From contig JAEXFI010000004.1 of assembly GCA_023400235.1 (NCBI GenBank), forward strand, positions 19,236-83,235: DNA of 64,000 bases. The letters run 5' to 3'. Source of the DNA: Bacillota bacterium (GTDB lineage Bacteria > Bacillota > Clostridia > Acetivibrionales > DSM-1351). Below the pieces are notes generated by a model. It was not told the DNA's origin. It ran no database searches and saw nothing but the letters and a program-made list of their open reading frames with translations. Positions 9,128 to 17,131 of the stretch are shown here, piece by piece (position 1 is the stretch's first letter; each line of letters begins with the position of its first letter). Made by a program: the position numbers and the translations under genes.

Positions 9128-11599
9128 TTATAGCATATTATACGGATTTATATCTATGCTCATTGAAATATCCTCACCCTTGATATTCTTCCATACATTA
9201 TCAGACACTTCTGTCAACCGGTCAAGCAGTCCCTCCATGTCCTTTGCCTTTATTACCACCCTCCAGCGGTATTTCCCTGCAATCTTGGGTATAGGACACC
9301 TGGATGGGCCCAGCACTTCAAAACCGGTCATATGGTCCTCCATCAGGCTTGGCTTAATATCTCTGGCTGTTTCAAATATCTGTCTGTCCTTCCTGCCGCT
9401 GAAGGTAACTATTGCTATATTATTAAAGGGAGGATATCCCAGCCGTTCTCTTATGGTAATCTCCTGTCTGTAAAAGCCGATGAAGTCCTGGCGGCAGGCA
9501 GCCAGGATGCTGTATTCCTCCGTATTATAGGTCTGAACTATTACCCTTCCGGCTTTTTCCCCTCTTCCTGCCCTTCCGGCAACTTGTGTAAGAAGCTGGA
9601 AGGTCCTCTCGTTGGCCCTGAAATCCCCGGTATTCAGCATTCCGTCCGCAGCCAGGACACCAACCAGTGTTACGTTGGGAAAATCATGTCCTTTGGCAAT
9701 CATCTGAGTTCCAACCATTATATTAATGTTCTCGTTTTTAAACCGGTTTAATATCTCCTCATGGGCATTCTTAAAGTTAATGGTATCGATATCCATTCGG
9801 AGCACCGAACTCTCGGGAAGCCTTGACTTTATTTCCTCTTCAATCTTCTGGGTTCCCACGCCAAAATGCCTGATACTCTTACTCTGGCAGGAAGGACAGG
9901 CTTCAGGATTTTTCACGGTAAAGCCGCAGTAATGGCAGATCAGCCTTTCATTTTTGGAGTGAAAGGTCAGCGCAATATTGCATTCCGGACATTTCATAGT
10001 ATACCCACAAGACCTGCATATTACAAAGGTGGAAAAACCTCTTCTGTTGAGAAAAAGAATGCTTTGCTGACTGCTGTGTATATTCTTTTGCAGTTCTTCC
10101 ATCAGCCTTGTGCTGAAGGGAGTCTTGTTGCCATTTTCCAGTTCCAGACGCATATCCACCATTTCTACCCTGGGCAGTTCCGCCGTATTTGGTCTGTGCT
10201 TCATTTGTATCAGCTCAAGATCTCCCTTTTCAGCCCGGTAATAGGTGTCCACAGACGGAGTAGCCGAACCGTACACCAACAACCCGTTGCTAATTTGACA
10301 TCTCCTTGCCGCTACATCCTTTGTATTGTACCTGGGCATGGACTCCGACTTATAGGAGCCCTCGTGCTCCTCATCTATAATAATCAAGCCCAGGTTGGCC
10401 ACCGGAGCAAAAACTGCGGATCTGGCCCCTACTACAACATCGACCTTCCCCTCGCTTATCAGTCTCCACTGGTCAAATCTCTCTCCCAGTGAAAGTCTGC
10501 TGTGCATAACCGCAACCCGCTTTCCAAATCTTGAAACAAACCTTTCCACCATCTGGGGGGTAAGGGATATCTCCGGAACAAGCAGTATGGCTCTTTTTCC
10601 CAAGCTGAAGCAATGTGAAATCAACTGAAGATAGACCTCTGTTTTCCCGCTGCCGGTGATACCGTGAATAAGACTTTCTTTAAAAATACCTCTATCCAGA
10701 TGCCCTGTAAGCTTTTCCAGTGCAGCGGCCTGTTCGCTTGTGGGAGTAAGGTGCTGGGTTCTTTCGTACTGCCTGTCTTTTATTGGATTTCTCAAAAGCT
10801 CTATGTTTTTATAGTATATGTAACCATGCCTGCAAAGTGTGTCCAGCACTGAGGAGGTCACTCCCGCAAACCGCTGGATATCTCCCACTGAAACCAGTTC
10901 ATTGTCAAGGAGTATTTCCAGCACCCTTATATGCTGAATTCTCTTGATAGCATTGTTTTCAAGTTCCTCCACAATTTCCTCACGGGGTCTGGCAAGGCTT
11001 ACACCTTTTACTGCTTTGGCATTCACCTTCTGCTGATAGCATTCCTCCACAGTTATGGCACCGCTGTCACATAACTGCCGGATACAGCTTTTGAAGCTCT
11101 TTATTCCACACATGCCTCTCAGCTCCTCCAGCTCACATTCCCCTCCCAGCGAGCTTAAATTATCCAGAATCCCGTTCAGTTCGGGCTTGTTAAAAGCCCT
11201 TATGCCATTGTCTGTAAGCTTGACGGATTTTACCGCCTTGACGTTTATGCCGGGAGGAAGCATGCACTTTATGGCATCGGAATATGTACAGATATATCTT
11301 CTCTTCATCCATTCCAGAAGCAGAAGCATATCCTTCTTAAGAAGTGCATACGGGTCAAGCACCTGTTTTATAGGCTTGTATTCAAACTTCCTTCCTGCCT
11401 GGCTAGAAACCGCCTCCTCCAAGGGCCTTATCTCCAGAATGAACCCTTCCTTTGAGGTCCTTCCCCCTCCAAAAGGCACCAGAACCCTGCTGCCCTCGGT
11501 CACCTTTCCAACCATATCCTCAGGTATAATATATGTATATTTCTTGTCATATGCTCTTGCAGTATTTATTAATACCAAAGACGCCGTCATAACAGTCAT
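9128..11599 (-). CDS. priA: Primosomal replication restart helicase PriA
   Basis: PriA is a 3'-5' superfamily 2 DNA helicase that reloads the replisome at stalled forks. The 823-residue protein has the N-terminal 3'BD DNA-binding domain, a winged-helix region, Walker A GITGSGKTEVY, Walker B DEEH and the helicase motif GSATPS. Paired zinc-binding cysteines include CRSC, CPEC, CHYC and CPSC, and GTQMIAKGHDFPNV and QVAGRAGRG are also present. It is long for the family because of an extended linker near residues 130-250. The ATG at 11599 follows GGAG. This appears to be the promoter-proximal gene of the priA-to-rsgA operon. Confidence 0.95.
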   Translation of the reverse strand: MTVMTASLVLINTARAYDKKYTYIIPEDMVGKVTEGSRVLVPFGGGRTSKEGFILEIRPLEEAVSSQAGRKFEYKPIKQVLDPYALLKKDMLLLLEWMKRRYICTYSDAIKCMLPPGINVKAVKSVKLTDNGIRAFNKPELNGILDNLSSLGGECELEELRGMCGIKSFKSCIRQLCDSGAITVEECYQQKVNAKAVKGVSLARPREEIVEELENNAIKRIQHIRVLEILLDNELVSVGDIQRFAGVTSSVLDTLCRHGYIYYKNIELLRNPIKDRQYERTQHLTPTSEQAAALEKLTGHLDRGIFKESLIHGITGSGKTEVYLQLISHCFSLGKRAILLVPEISLTPQMVERFVSRFGKRVAVMHSRLSLGERFDQWRLISEGKVDVVVGARSAVFAPVANLGLIIIDEEHEGSYKSESMPRYNTKDVAARRCQISNGLLVYGSATPSVDTYYRAEKGDLELIQMKHRPNTAELPRVEMVDMRLELENGNKTPFSTRLMEELQKNIHSSQQSILFLNRRGFSTFVICRSCGYTMKCPECNIALTFHSKNERLICHYCGFTVKNPEACPSCQSKSIRHFGVGTQKIEEEIKSRLPESSVLRMDIDTINFKNAHEEILNRFKNENINIMVGTQMIAKGHDFPNVTLVGVLAADGMLNTGDFRANERTFQLLTQVAGRAGRGEKAGRVIVQTYNTEEYSILAACRQDFIGFYRQEITIRERLGYPPFNNIAIVTFSGRKDRQIFETARDIKPSLMEDHMTGFEVLGPSRCPIPKIAGKYRWRVVIKAKDMEGLLDRLTEVSDNVWKNIKGEDISMSIDINPYNML

Positions 11600-11727
11600 T
11601 TTTTCATCGCTCCGAAATTATTCTGAATAGTATTTATCTTATTTCCTGTTTATTATATCATTTGTGTTTTACTTCTCAAAATCTATTTGCATTTTAATTA
11701 CGGAACAACCGGACAGTCTTTTCCATA

Positions 11728-12264
11728 TCAGATATTGGCTATGAAGTTAAATTTTTTAAGCATTTTAACCATAAAAGTATTGCAAATCCCTGTAAACACC
11801 CCTGTGAAAATTCCCCAGGTCAGAAGTACCGGAAGGCTTGAGGTTACTGAAAAGTCGCTCATAATAAAGCAGGCAGCTAATATTTGCGCCCCATTGTTGG
11901 CAACTGCTCCTGCAATGCTTATTCCAATAAGGCTTAAAAACCTTTGCATGTATTTTAGCAGCAGCCACATAACCACAGCACTCAGTATTCCTCCCGCAGC
12001 ACTGAATATGAACAACATGGGCCCGCTTACCAGGAGATTTGCAAGGACACATCTTACAAGCACTATCAAAAGGGTATCGCTGAAGCTGAAAAATATCAAA
12101 CTCACCATGGTTATCATATTTGCAAGTCCGGGCTTTATGCCGGGGATACCCCCAGGGACGGGCAGATGAGCTTCAATCAGGGCCAGAGCAATTGCCTGAA
12201 TGGCAAGCAGGAGCAAAAAGATTAACTTTTTGTAGTCTGTATTTCTTCTTAAAAACATTTTCAT
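11728..12264 (-). CDS. Gx transporter family protein (heptaprenyl diphosphate synthase component I-like)
   Basis: This 178-residue integral membrane protein has about five hydrophobic helices and the glycine/proline signature LPVPGGIPGIKPGLANM. That signature matches the family annotated as Gx transporter or heptaprenyl diphosphate synthase component I. These proteins resemble ECF-type S components; the true substrate is unknown. Its ribosome binding site (AGGGGG) lies at the edge of a two-hairpin repeat that separates it from the NusG-domain-II gene upstream. The two genes commonly travel together in clostridia. Confidence 0.8.
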   Translation of the reverse strand: MKMFLRRNTDYKKLIFLLLLAIQAIALALIEAHLPVPGGIPGIKPGLANMITMVSLIFFSFSDTLLIVLVRCVLANLLVSGPMLFIFSAAGGILSAVVMWLLLKYMQRFLSLIGISIAGAVANNGAQILAACFIMSDFSVTSSLPVLLTWGIFTGVFTGICNTFMVKMLKKFNFIANI

Positions 12265-12271
12265 GGTTTAC

Positions 12272-12338
12272 CCCCTGTCCGCTATGCGGACATAAATTCG
12301 AAGGGTTGAAAGTTGTTTTCTTTCAATCTTTAATCCCC
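12272..12338 (-). repeat. Two-hairpin junction repeat, short type, copy between NusG-II and Gx genes
   Basis: On the plus strand the element reads as two inverted repeats: TGTCCGC-TAT-GCGGACA, then a second stem whose arms are GGTTGAAAG and CTTTCAATC. On the transcribed minus strand the second stem contains the TGA stop of the NusG-II gene. The first stem ends at the AGGGGG ribosome binding site of the Gx gene. Close relatives lie at 28515-28579 and 32768-32838. Confidence 0.85.
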
Positions 12339-12733
12339 TCCTGCTCATTATTGCCCTTTCTTACAATTTTTATCATAGCCCTGTTATGGAGGCAAACTGC
12401 AAGCTGCCCCGGTTTGCCAATCCAGCCTGCTTTTACGCACAGCCTGTCAGGGCAGTCCGCGGACATAAAGCATATTTTTTTCTGATCGGCAACTATAAAT
12501 TCGTTGAATTGACCTGGAAGCCTTATGACCTCACGCTTTTTAAGCCTTGTAAGATTTACGGTTCTGATAACCCTGTCGTCCTGCTTTATCACGGCCAGAA
12601 CCTCCTCCCCTCCCGTGTTGTTTGCATTATTCCAGCTTATGGCACTGCCGTCATTGTCATTTTTGCCGATGACCGCCAGAAGAATCCCGAATACCAGTAT
12701 GAGCACCAGTATTATATCACCCTTTTTCAGCAT
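12323..12733 (-). CDS. NusG domain II-containing small membrane-anchored protein
   Basis: The protein has one N-terminal transmembrane helix (MLKKGDIILVLILVFGILLA) and an extracytoplasmic NusG-domain-II fold. Two conserved cysteines are present, in CPDRLCVKAG and in QLAVCLHN. I choose the ATG at 12733 because it starts directly at the membrane anchor behind a GGTGAT sequence. An ORF start at 12796 would add 21 unlikely residues. The stop codon lies in the junction repeat. The family is often adjacent to Gx and flavin-related redox genes in Firmicutes; the exact role is unknown. Confidence 0.78.
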   Translation of the reverse strand: MLKKGDIILVLILVFGILLAVIGKNDNDGSAISWNNANNTGGEEVLAVIKQDDRVIRTVNLTRLKKREVIRLPGQFNEFIVADQKKICFMSADCPDRLCVKAGWIGKPGQLAVCLHNRAMIKIVRKGNNEQEGIKD

Positions 12734-12844
12734 AGAATCACCGCTTTCGTACATATAGTGAATACCCATCCAGCAATATATATTCTCTGAATACAATTAA
12801 CAAAAAATAAACATCCTATATATAAATGCAAGTTAACTGACCTG

Positions 12845-12897
12845 AGTCAATTCCTGTTCAAACCAGACTATCCGTTTGTGGAGGATAGTAATTGACT
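12845..12897. repeat. Small inverted-repeat element (GTCAATT family)
   Basis: Outer arms AGTCAATT (12845-12852) and AATTGACT (12890-12897) enclose an inner stem ACTATCC (12867-12873)/GGATAGT (12883-12889). It lies 64 bp upstream of the NDH-2-like gene and is the shortest of three elements sharing these outer arms (see 45740-45787 and 48236-48385). The right arm contains TTGACT and may double as a -35 box, but I see no convincing -10 at the correct distance. Confidence 0.6.
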
Positions 12898-12961
12898 TTG
12901 GTCACCTGAATAATTTTTCCCTGGAATTGCTACTTTTATAACTTTTAGGAGAGATTAGCTT

Positions 12962-14716
12962 ATGCCCAGAAATATTGTTATAGTCGGTGCCGGTTATGCA
13001 GGAATAGAAGCGGCCCTTCACCTGCAAAAGAGAAAAAGGAAGACCGAGGACATTAAAATAACCGTAATTGATAAAAATTCCTATCACACCCTGCTCACTG
13101 AGCTGCATGAGGTGGCTGGCAACAGAATAGCCGAGGAAGGAGTAATTGTACCCTTAAGGGACATATTTCATTATACGGGTATCAACCTGATAAAGGATGA
13201 GATAGCTAAATTTGACTTTGAAAATAACAGAATCCTCTCGGAAGAAAAGCAATACAAATACGACTACCTTGTACTTTCCTTTGGAAGTGAGCCCAACTAC
13301 TACGGAATTCCCGGCATGAAGGAAAACTGCTTTCCCCTCTGGTCCTTTAAGGATGCAGTTAATGTTCGGGAGCAAATTTACAACTGTTTCATAAAAGCCA
13401 GCCAGGAGGAGGACCTGAAGAAAAGAGGTGCTCTGCTGACTTTTGTTGTGGGAGGCGGCGGCTTTACGGGTGTGGAAATGATTGGAGAGTTGGGCATTTG
13501 GGTAAAAAAGCTCTGCACACAGTTCCATATTGACCGGGATGAGGTCCAGCTTTACTTGATTGAGGCCTTACCCAAAATTCTTAACATTCTGAAAGACAAA
13601 AATATTGCTGCAGCTATGAAATATCTCACCCGAAAGCTAAGGGTAAACGTATTGCTGGAAAGCGCCATAACAAAGCTGGAACATGACAGTGTGGAACTGA
13701 AGGACGGAAGGTCCATCAACACCTTTACACTTATATGGACAGCCGGCATAAAGGCCTCCTCGCTTACCGACCAGGTAGACCTTGAGAAAACCAGAGCTTC
13801 CCGGATCATGGTGGATGAATATACTAAAACTGCTCTGAAAAATGTATACGCCATTGGTGATGTCAGTGCATTTACCTATGAGGGCAAGGTGCTTCCCCCG
13901 CTGGTGGAATCAGCTGTTCAGACAGGTAAAAATGCAGCTGCAAATATACTGGCGGATATAAGAAACAGGGAAAAAACACCCTTAAAGCCAAAGCTTCATG
14001 GTGTAATGGTTTCCATAGGCAGTAATTTTGCTGTCAGTGAAATAATGGGCAGGATTTTCCCCATTTGGATGTCCATCCTGATGAAGTATATGGTAAATAT
14101 TCATTATTTATTTGGAATCGGCGGCTTTGAGCTGGTCTTCAAATACCTGAGCCATGAGCTTTTGCACAAAAGGCACCGGCTTAATTTCCTGGAATATCAT
14201 TATACCTTCAGGACACTTGCCTTCTGGCTGGTGCCCCTAAGACTGTTTTTAGGCTACACCTGGTTTATGGAGGGTTATAATAAAATACTGGAGGGCTGGC
14301 TGCTAAAACCCATGCTGGCAGGAATTGCGGCAGATTCGGTATCCAGCGCTTCGGTTACCGAATCGGGAGACAAGGTATTCAGAATAGTTTCAGCACATAC
14401 CCCCGGTTGGTATGCCTGGTTTGCCGACAACCTCATAATACACAATGCACTGTTTTTCCAGATAATGATTGTACTGTCTGAAATCGCACTGGGTCTTGCT
14501 TTTTTCTCGGGAACCTTTACTTTTCTGGCTGCATTGGCTGCATTGGCCCTAAATGTGAATTTTCTGCTGTCAACAGGCCTGTACGAAACCAGTTGGTGGC
14601 TTATACCTGCTGAAATTGCCATGCTGGCAGGAGCAGGCAGGGCTTTTGGCCTTGATGCGCACCTTATGCCCTTTCTTATGAAGGGCTGGAGGTATATAGT
14701 GAGGCGAAGCTCCTAG
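12962..14716 (+). CDS. NDH-2-type FAD-dependent pyridine nucleotide oxidoreductase fused to a DoxX-like membrane domain
   Basis: Residues 1-400 form a two-dinucleotide-fold flavoprotein. FAD-binding GAGYAGIEAALHL opens the protein, and the NAD(P)-binding GGGGFTGVEMIGEL is near residue 163. TAGIKASSL and the FAD-binding AIGDVSAF (near 300) follow. The remaining 180 residues contain about four hydrophobic helices with FLGYTWFMEGYNKILEGW and GLYETSWWLI, typical of DoxX proteins. The likely reaction is NADH oxidation with electron transfer to a quinone or another membrane acceptor. AGGAG precedes the ATG. It is one of few plus-strand genes and forms a single transcription unit facing the OB-fold gene. 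Confidence 0.85.
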   Translation: MPRNIVIVGAGYAGIEAALHLQKRKRKTEDIKITVIDKNSYHTLLTELHEVAGNRIAEEGVIVPLRDIFHYTGINLIKDEIAKFDFENNRILSEEKQYKYDYLVLSFGSEPNYYGIPGMKENCFPLWSFKDAVNVREQIYNCFIKASQEEDLKKRGALLTFVVGGGGFTGVEMIGELGIWVKKLCTQFHIDRDEVQLYLIEALPKILNILKDKNIAAAMKYLTRKLRVNVLLESAITKLEHDSVELKDGRSINTFTLIWTAGIKASSLTDQVDLEKTRASRIMVDEYTKTALKNVYAIGDVSAFTYEGKVLPPLVESAVQTGKNAAANILADIRNREKTPLKPKLHGVMVSIGSNFAVSEIMGRIFPIWMSILMKYMVNIHYLFGIGGFELVFKYLSHELLHKRHRLNFLEYHYTFRTLAFWLVPLRLFLGYTWFMEGYNKILEGWLLKPMLAGIAADSVSSASVTESGDKVFRIVSAHTPGWYAWFADNLIIHNALFFQIMIVLSEIALGLAFFSGTFTFLAALAALALNVNFLLSTGLYETSWWLIPAEIAMLAGAGRAFGLDAHLMPFLMKGWRYIVRRSS

Positions 14717-14738
14717 ACCTCCCGGTTCCTCTGCCTTT

Positions 14739-14867
14739 AAAAAGCAAAAAGCACAATAACCCAGTTCAGTGATATGCTCCCTTTATGAGTGACAGTGAAA
14801 TATAAAAACACTGTTAATTATGAAGGGAGCATATCAAAGCTGCCGGTGTTTGTGCTTTTTGCTTTTT
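14739..14867. repeat. Nested palindrome (three concentric inverted repeats), bidirectional terminator or MITE-like element
   Basis: Three arm pairs are concentric. The outer pair is a perfect 17-bp match (14739-14755 with 14851-14867, core AAAGCAAAAAGCACA). The middle pair is a perfect 13-bp match (GATATGCTCCCTT at 14771-14783 with 14823-14835). The inner pair is ACAGTG/CACTGT (14792-14797 with 14809-14814). It lies between two convergent genes and its outer arms are A/T tracts, so it can terminate both. The middle 65 bp with its clean ends looks like a small miniature element. Confidence 0.75.
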
Positions 14868-14943
14868 ACTTTTAGGCTTTATATAAATTCTTAGCAAATT
14901 AAAATTTTCGATTCACAGCTGCTGAAACAAAAATGCCGGGATT

Positions 14944-15627
14944 TTACTCTTCCGGTTCCTCTGTCAGCGGTCCCTCGTCTTTGTCCTCTTTGGCTGTAAT
15001 CTCGTCGGATATTTCCATCTTTGATACTGAAACTTCATATGCTGTCTTGGAAATGGTATCACCGTTTTCAAGCTTTTTTTGATATTCTCTGCTTTGTATT
15101 CTTCCCCATATCTTAATATTGTCACCTATGGCCAGATTTTGAGAATACCTGGCATTCCGTCCCCAGGCTATGCATGGAATGTAATCCGACTTATTATAGG
15201 GTCTGTTTACCGCTACAAGAATGTCGGTTATTTCCCTGCCAAAGGGAGTCATCCTGTATATGGGATTTTTGCATATGTATCCATTTAAATATATCTGATT
15301 TGGATTTTTAATTCTCTTTTCATCCTCGGTAAAAATCAATTCTCTTGCAAATACAGTCAAAACAAGTTTGTTGGAATCACTCTTATAGCTGTTGTAGGAT
15401 CTGAACTGGCCTTCTATTTCCAATGGAACACCTAATTGCAGTTTACTTTTTGGCACAAGACGCTCTGAAAATGTAACAGATATTTTATCGCTGCTGTCGC
15501 TTAACCTAGGGACCTCTAAATAAAATGAATAAAAGCCCTCTCCATAAACCTCGTGGCTATATTCAACCTCTGATACAACTTTTCCTGAAATGGTCACTAC
15601 ATTGTTTTCTATTACATTCCCGACCAT
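14944..15627 (-). CDS. OB-fold single-stranded-DNA-binding-like protein
   Basis: The 227-residue protein appears to contain two tandem OB-fold domains resembling single-stranded DNA-binding proteins: about 5-105 (NNVVTISGKVVSEVEYSHE) and about 108-205 (NQIYLNGYICKNPIYRMTP, then DILVAVNRPYNKSDYIPCIA). An acidic tail (KEDKDEGPLTEEPEE) recalls the protein-binding tail of SSB. The ATG at 15627 is preceded by GAGGAGTGGGGGG. An ORF start at 15735 would place that site inside the gene. Proteins of this type occur in clostridia beside ordinary SSB. Its partner is unknown. Confidence 0.75.
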   Translation of the reverse strand: MVGNVIENNVVTISGKVVSEVEYSHEVYGEGFYSFYLEVPRLSDSSDKISVTFSERLVPKSKLQLGVPLEIEGQFRSYNSYKSDSNKLVLTVFARELIFTEDEKRIKNPNQIYLNGYICKNPIYRMTPFGREITDILVAVNRPYNKSDYIPCIAWGRNARYSQNLAIGDNIKIWGRIQSREYQKKLENGDTISKTAYEVSVSKMEISDEITAKEDKDEGPLTEEPEE

Positions 15628-16508
15628 TTTCCCCCCACTCCTCTCTTTTGCTGTTGTGTATCTCTTTGATTTATCTAATGTAATATGTATTCTACTGGTA
15701 CGCAATTTAGAATATTTTTCTAACTTATTTTTCAAACTGAACTTAACAAATTAAAAAGGGAAACTTTTTTATTCATCAGCCGTACAGTTCAGTCCTATTG
15801 CATTTTAGAATGAAGGAACTGCATCTATGCCAAATAAATACAATCTTTTAATATTATATTACATAATTAATAAATTGAAAATCTTTTATTCTACAAAAAA
15901 TACTGTTATTTTATATAGCTTTATAACAAAAACCAGCATTTTCAATCCGCTGGTATTCCTGGAATTGCTATGGTTGGATTATGATTTTAATAAATAGGAT
16001 TCAATCGATTTTAATATTCCACCATAGTAGGATTTATTGTTAAATAAATACTTTGAAGCTTTTTCTTTCCTTTGGCTCCATCTGATTTCTCACAGGATTT
16101 TATACCCGATTATTGCAGCTTTAAGTCAGAGCCTATGACTGACTAAAACTTTTATCCCCTGGCCTTGCCGGCATCAATTTTGACAGTTTCCCTAATGTAA
16201 TTAATATTATGGAAACTATCACCTCAGCATATACATGAACTTTTCAAATAAAAGAACATAAATACTGTTTGGCGTGACATAAGATTTACAGCCATATACA
16301 AGTGGAAGCTTCAGCATTACTTCTTCTCAGTCAAATGCGAACTGTCTTTTGTAATACCTTTTTATTAATATACAAATTAACATAATCTGTTGTGAAGCTG
16401 AATATGTAAGCCAATACCTTGAGATGTCAGAGTGTATTATGCCCGTCATTGTCTATTTATACCAGAATATAAAACAGCTTATGGACAAAAATAATAGCAG
16501 GTGATTAT
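15628..16508. other. AT-rich intergenic region, no gene recognised
   Basis: No convincing coding sequence is present in this 880-bp stretch. It is very AT-rich. A small hairpin ACCAGC...GCTGGT is visible near 15932-15956. Regulatory signals for the divergent flanking genes must lie here, but I cannot fix promoters with confidence. Confidence 0.5.
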
Positions 16509-16997
16509 ATGTTGTTTTTATTAGTTGTAGCACTCCTTACGTACAGGTTGACAGAATTGTTCAGGCAACTGCTGTACAAAAGAAAAATAAGTGAGCTTAT
16601 AAACTGTGTACACTCCAAAGAGGATTTGCTTTATTTAAACTTCAGGGACTATATGTCGGTGATTGTTGAGGTGCTGAAGCGCTCAGGCTATAAGGTCAGG
16701 CATACTAATGCCTGTGGTGTGGAAGGCAGCGGCCTGGCACTTAATAATCTACAGTTTGCTGAAATATGGAAGCATGGTCTGGGTCAAATGGTGGATGTGG
16801 AGCTGGCAATGAACCTGTCCAAATGTATGAGGGATAACTCCATTTACCGCGGAATGCTTATTACTCTGGGCGATTTCAAAACCTGCACAAAAATTTACTG
16901 CCACAAATATGTAATTGAATGCATAAATGGTGACAGGCTTTTAAATATGCTTAAAGTTGTCCAAAATAAAAAAGCTGTCCTCGAACCCGTTAAATAA
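16509..16997 (+). CDS. Membrane-anchored Mrr-like (restriction endonuclease fold) protein lacking catalytic residues
   Basis: The 162-residue protein begins with a short hydrophobic helix (MLFLLVVALLTYRL). A domain with the spacing of the Mrr_cat restriction-endonuclease fold follows: FRDYMSVIVEVLKRSGYKV, a divergent GVEGSGLALNN where active enzymes have GDxGIDL, and a late MLITLGDFKTC like the VTTG-F segment. The acidic residue and the QxK motif of the active site are not where expected, so nuclease activity is doubtful. I infer fold membership only from the pattern. It is convergent with the end of the biosynthetic cluster. Confidence 0.5.
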   Translation: MLFLLVVALLTYRLTELFRQLLYKRKISELINCVHSKEDLLYLNFRDYMSVIVEVLKRSGYKVRHTNACGVEGSGLALNNLQFAEIWKHGLGQMVDVELAMNLSKCMRDNSIYRGMLITLGDFKTCTKIYCHKYVIECINGDRLLNMLKVVQNKKAVLEPVK

Positions 16998-17029
16998 GCT
17001 TGCCATTAGTCCAAAACCGACCCGGAGGG

Positions 17030-17075
17030 GCTCTGATACTGCCGACTTCCTCTCAGCCTGTCAGAAGCCCCCCTG
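17030..17075. terminator. Possible terminator between convergent genes
   Basis: GGGGCTcTGA and TCAgaAGCCCC can form a GC-rich imperfect stem followed by AAAAAATTTC. It lies between the Mrr-like gene and the last gene of the biosynthetic operon. The loop is long and the call is weak. Confidence 0.35.
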
Positions 17076-17131
17076 GAAAAAATTTCAGTCTTGTGTTCAC
17101 AGCTGCTTGTAGTGCATCTGACTATAAGGAC

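Noticed and set aside
14771..14835. Complete insertion sequence
   Set aside because: Only 65 bp lie between the inverted ends, with no transposase; at most a miniature element.
15628..15735. Longer start for the OB-fold protein
   Set aside because: A strong GAGGAGTGGGGGG site lies within the extension, immediately before the ATG at 15627.
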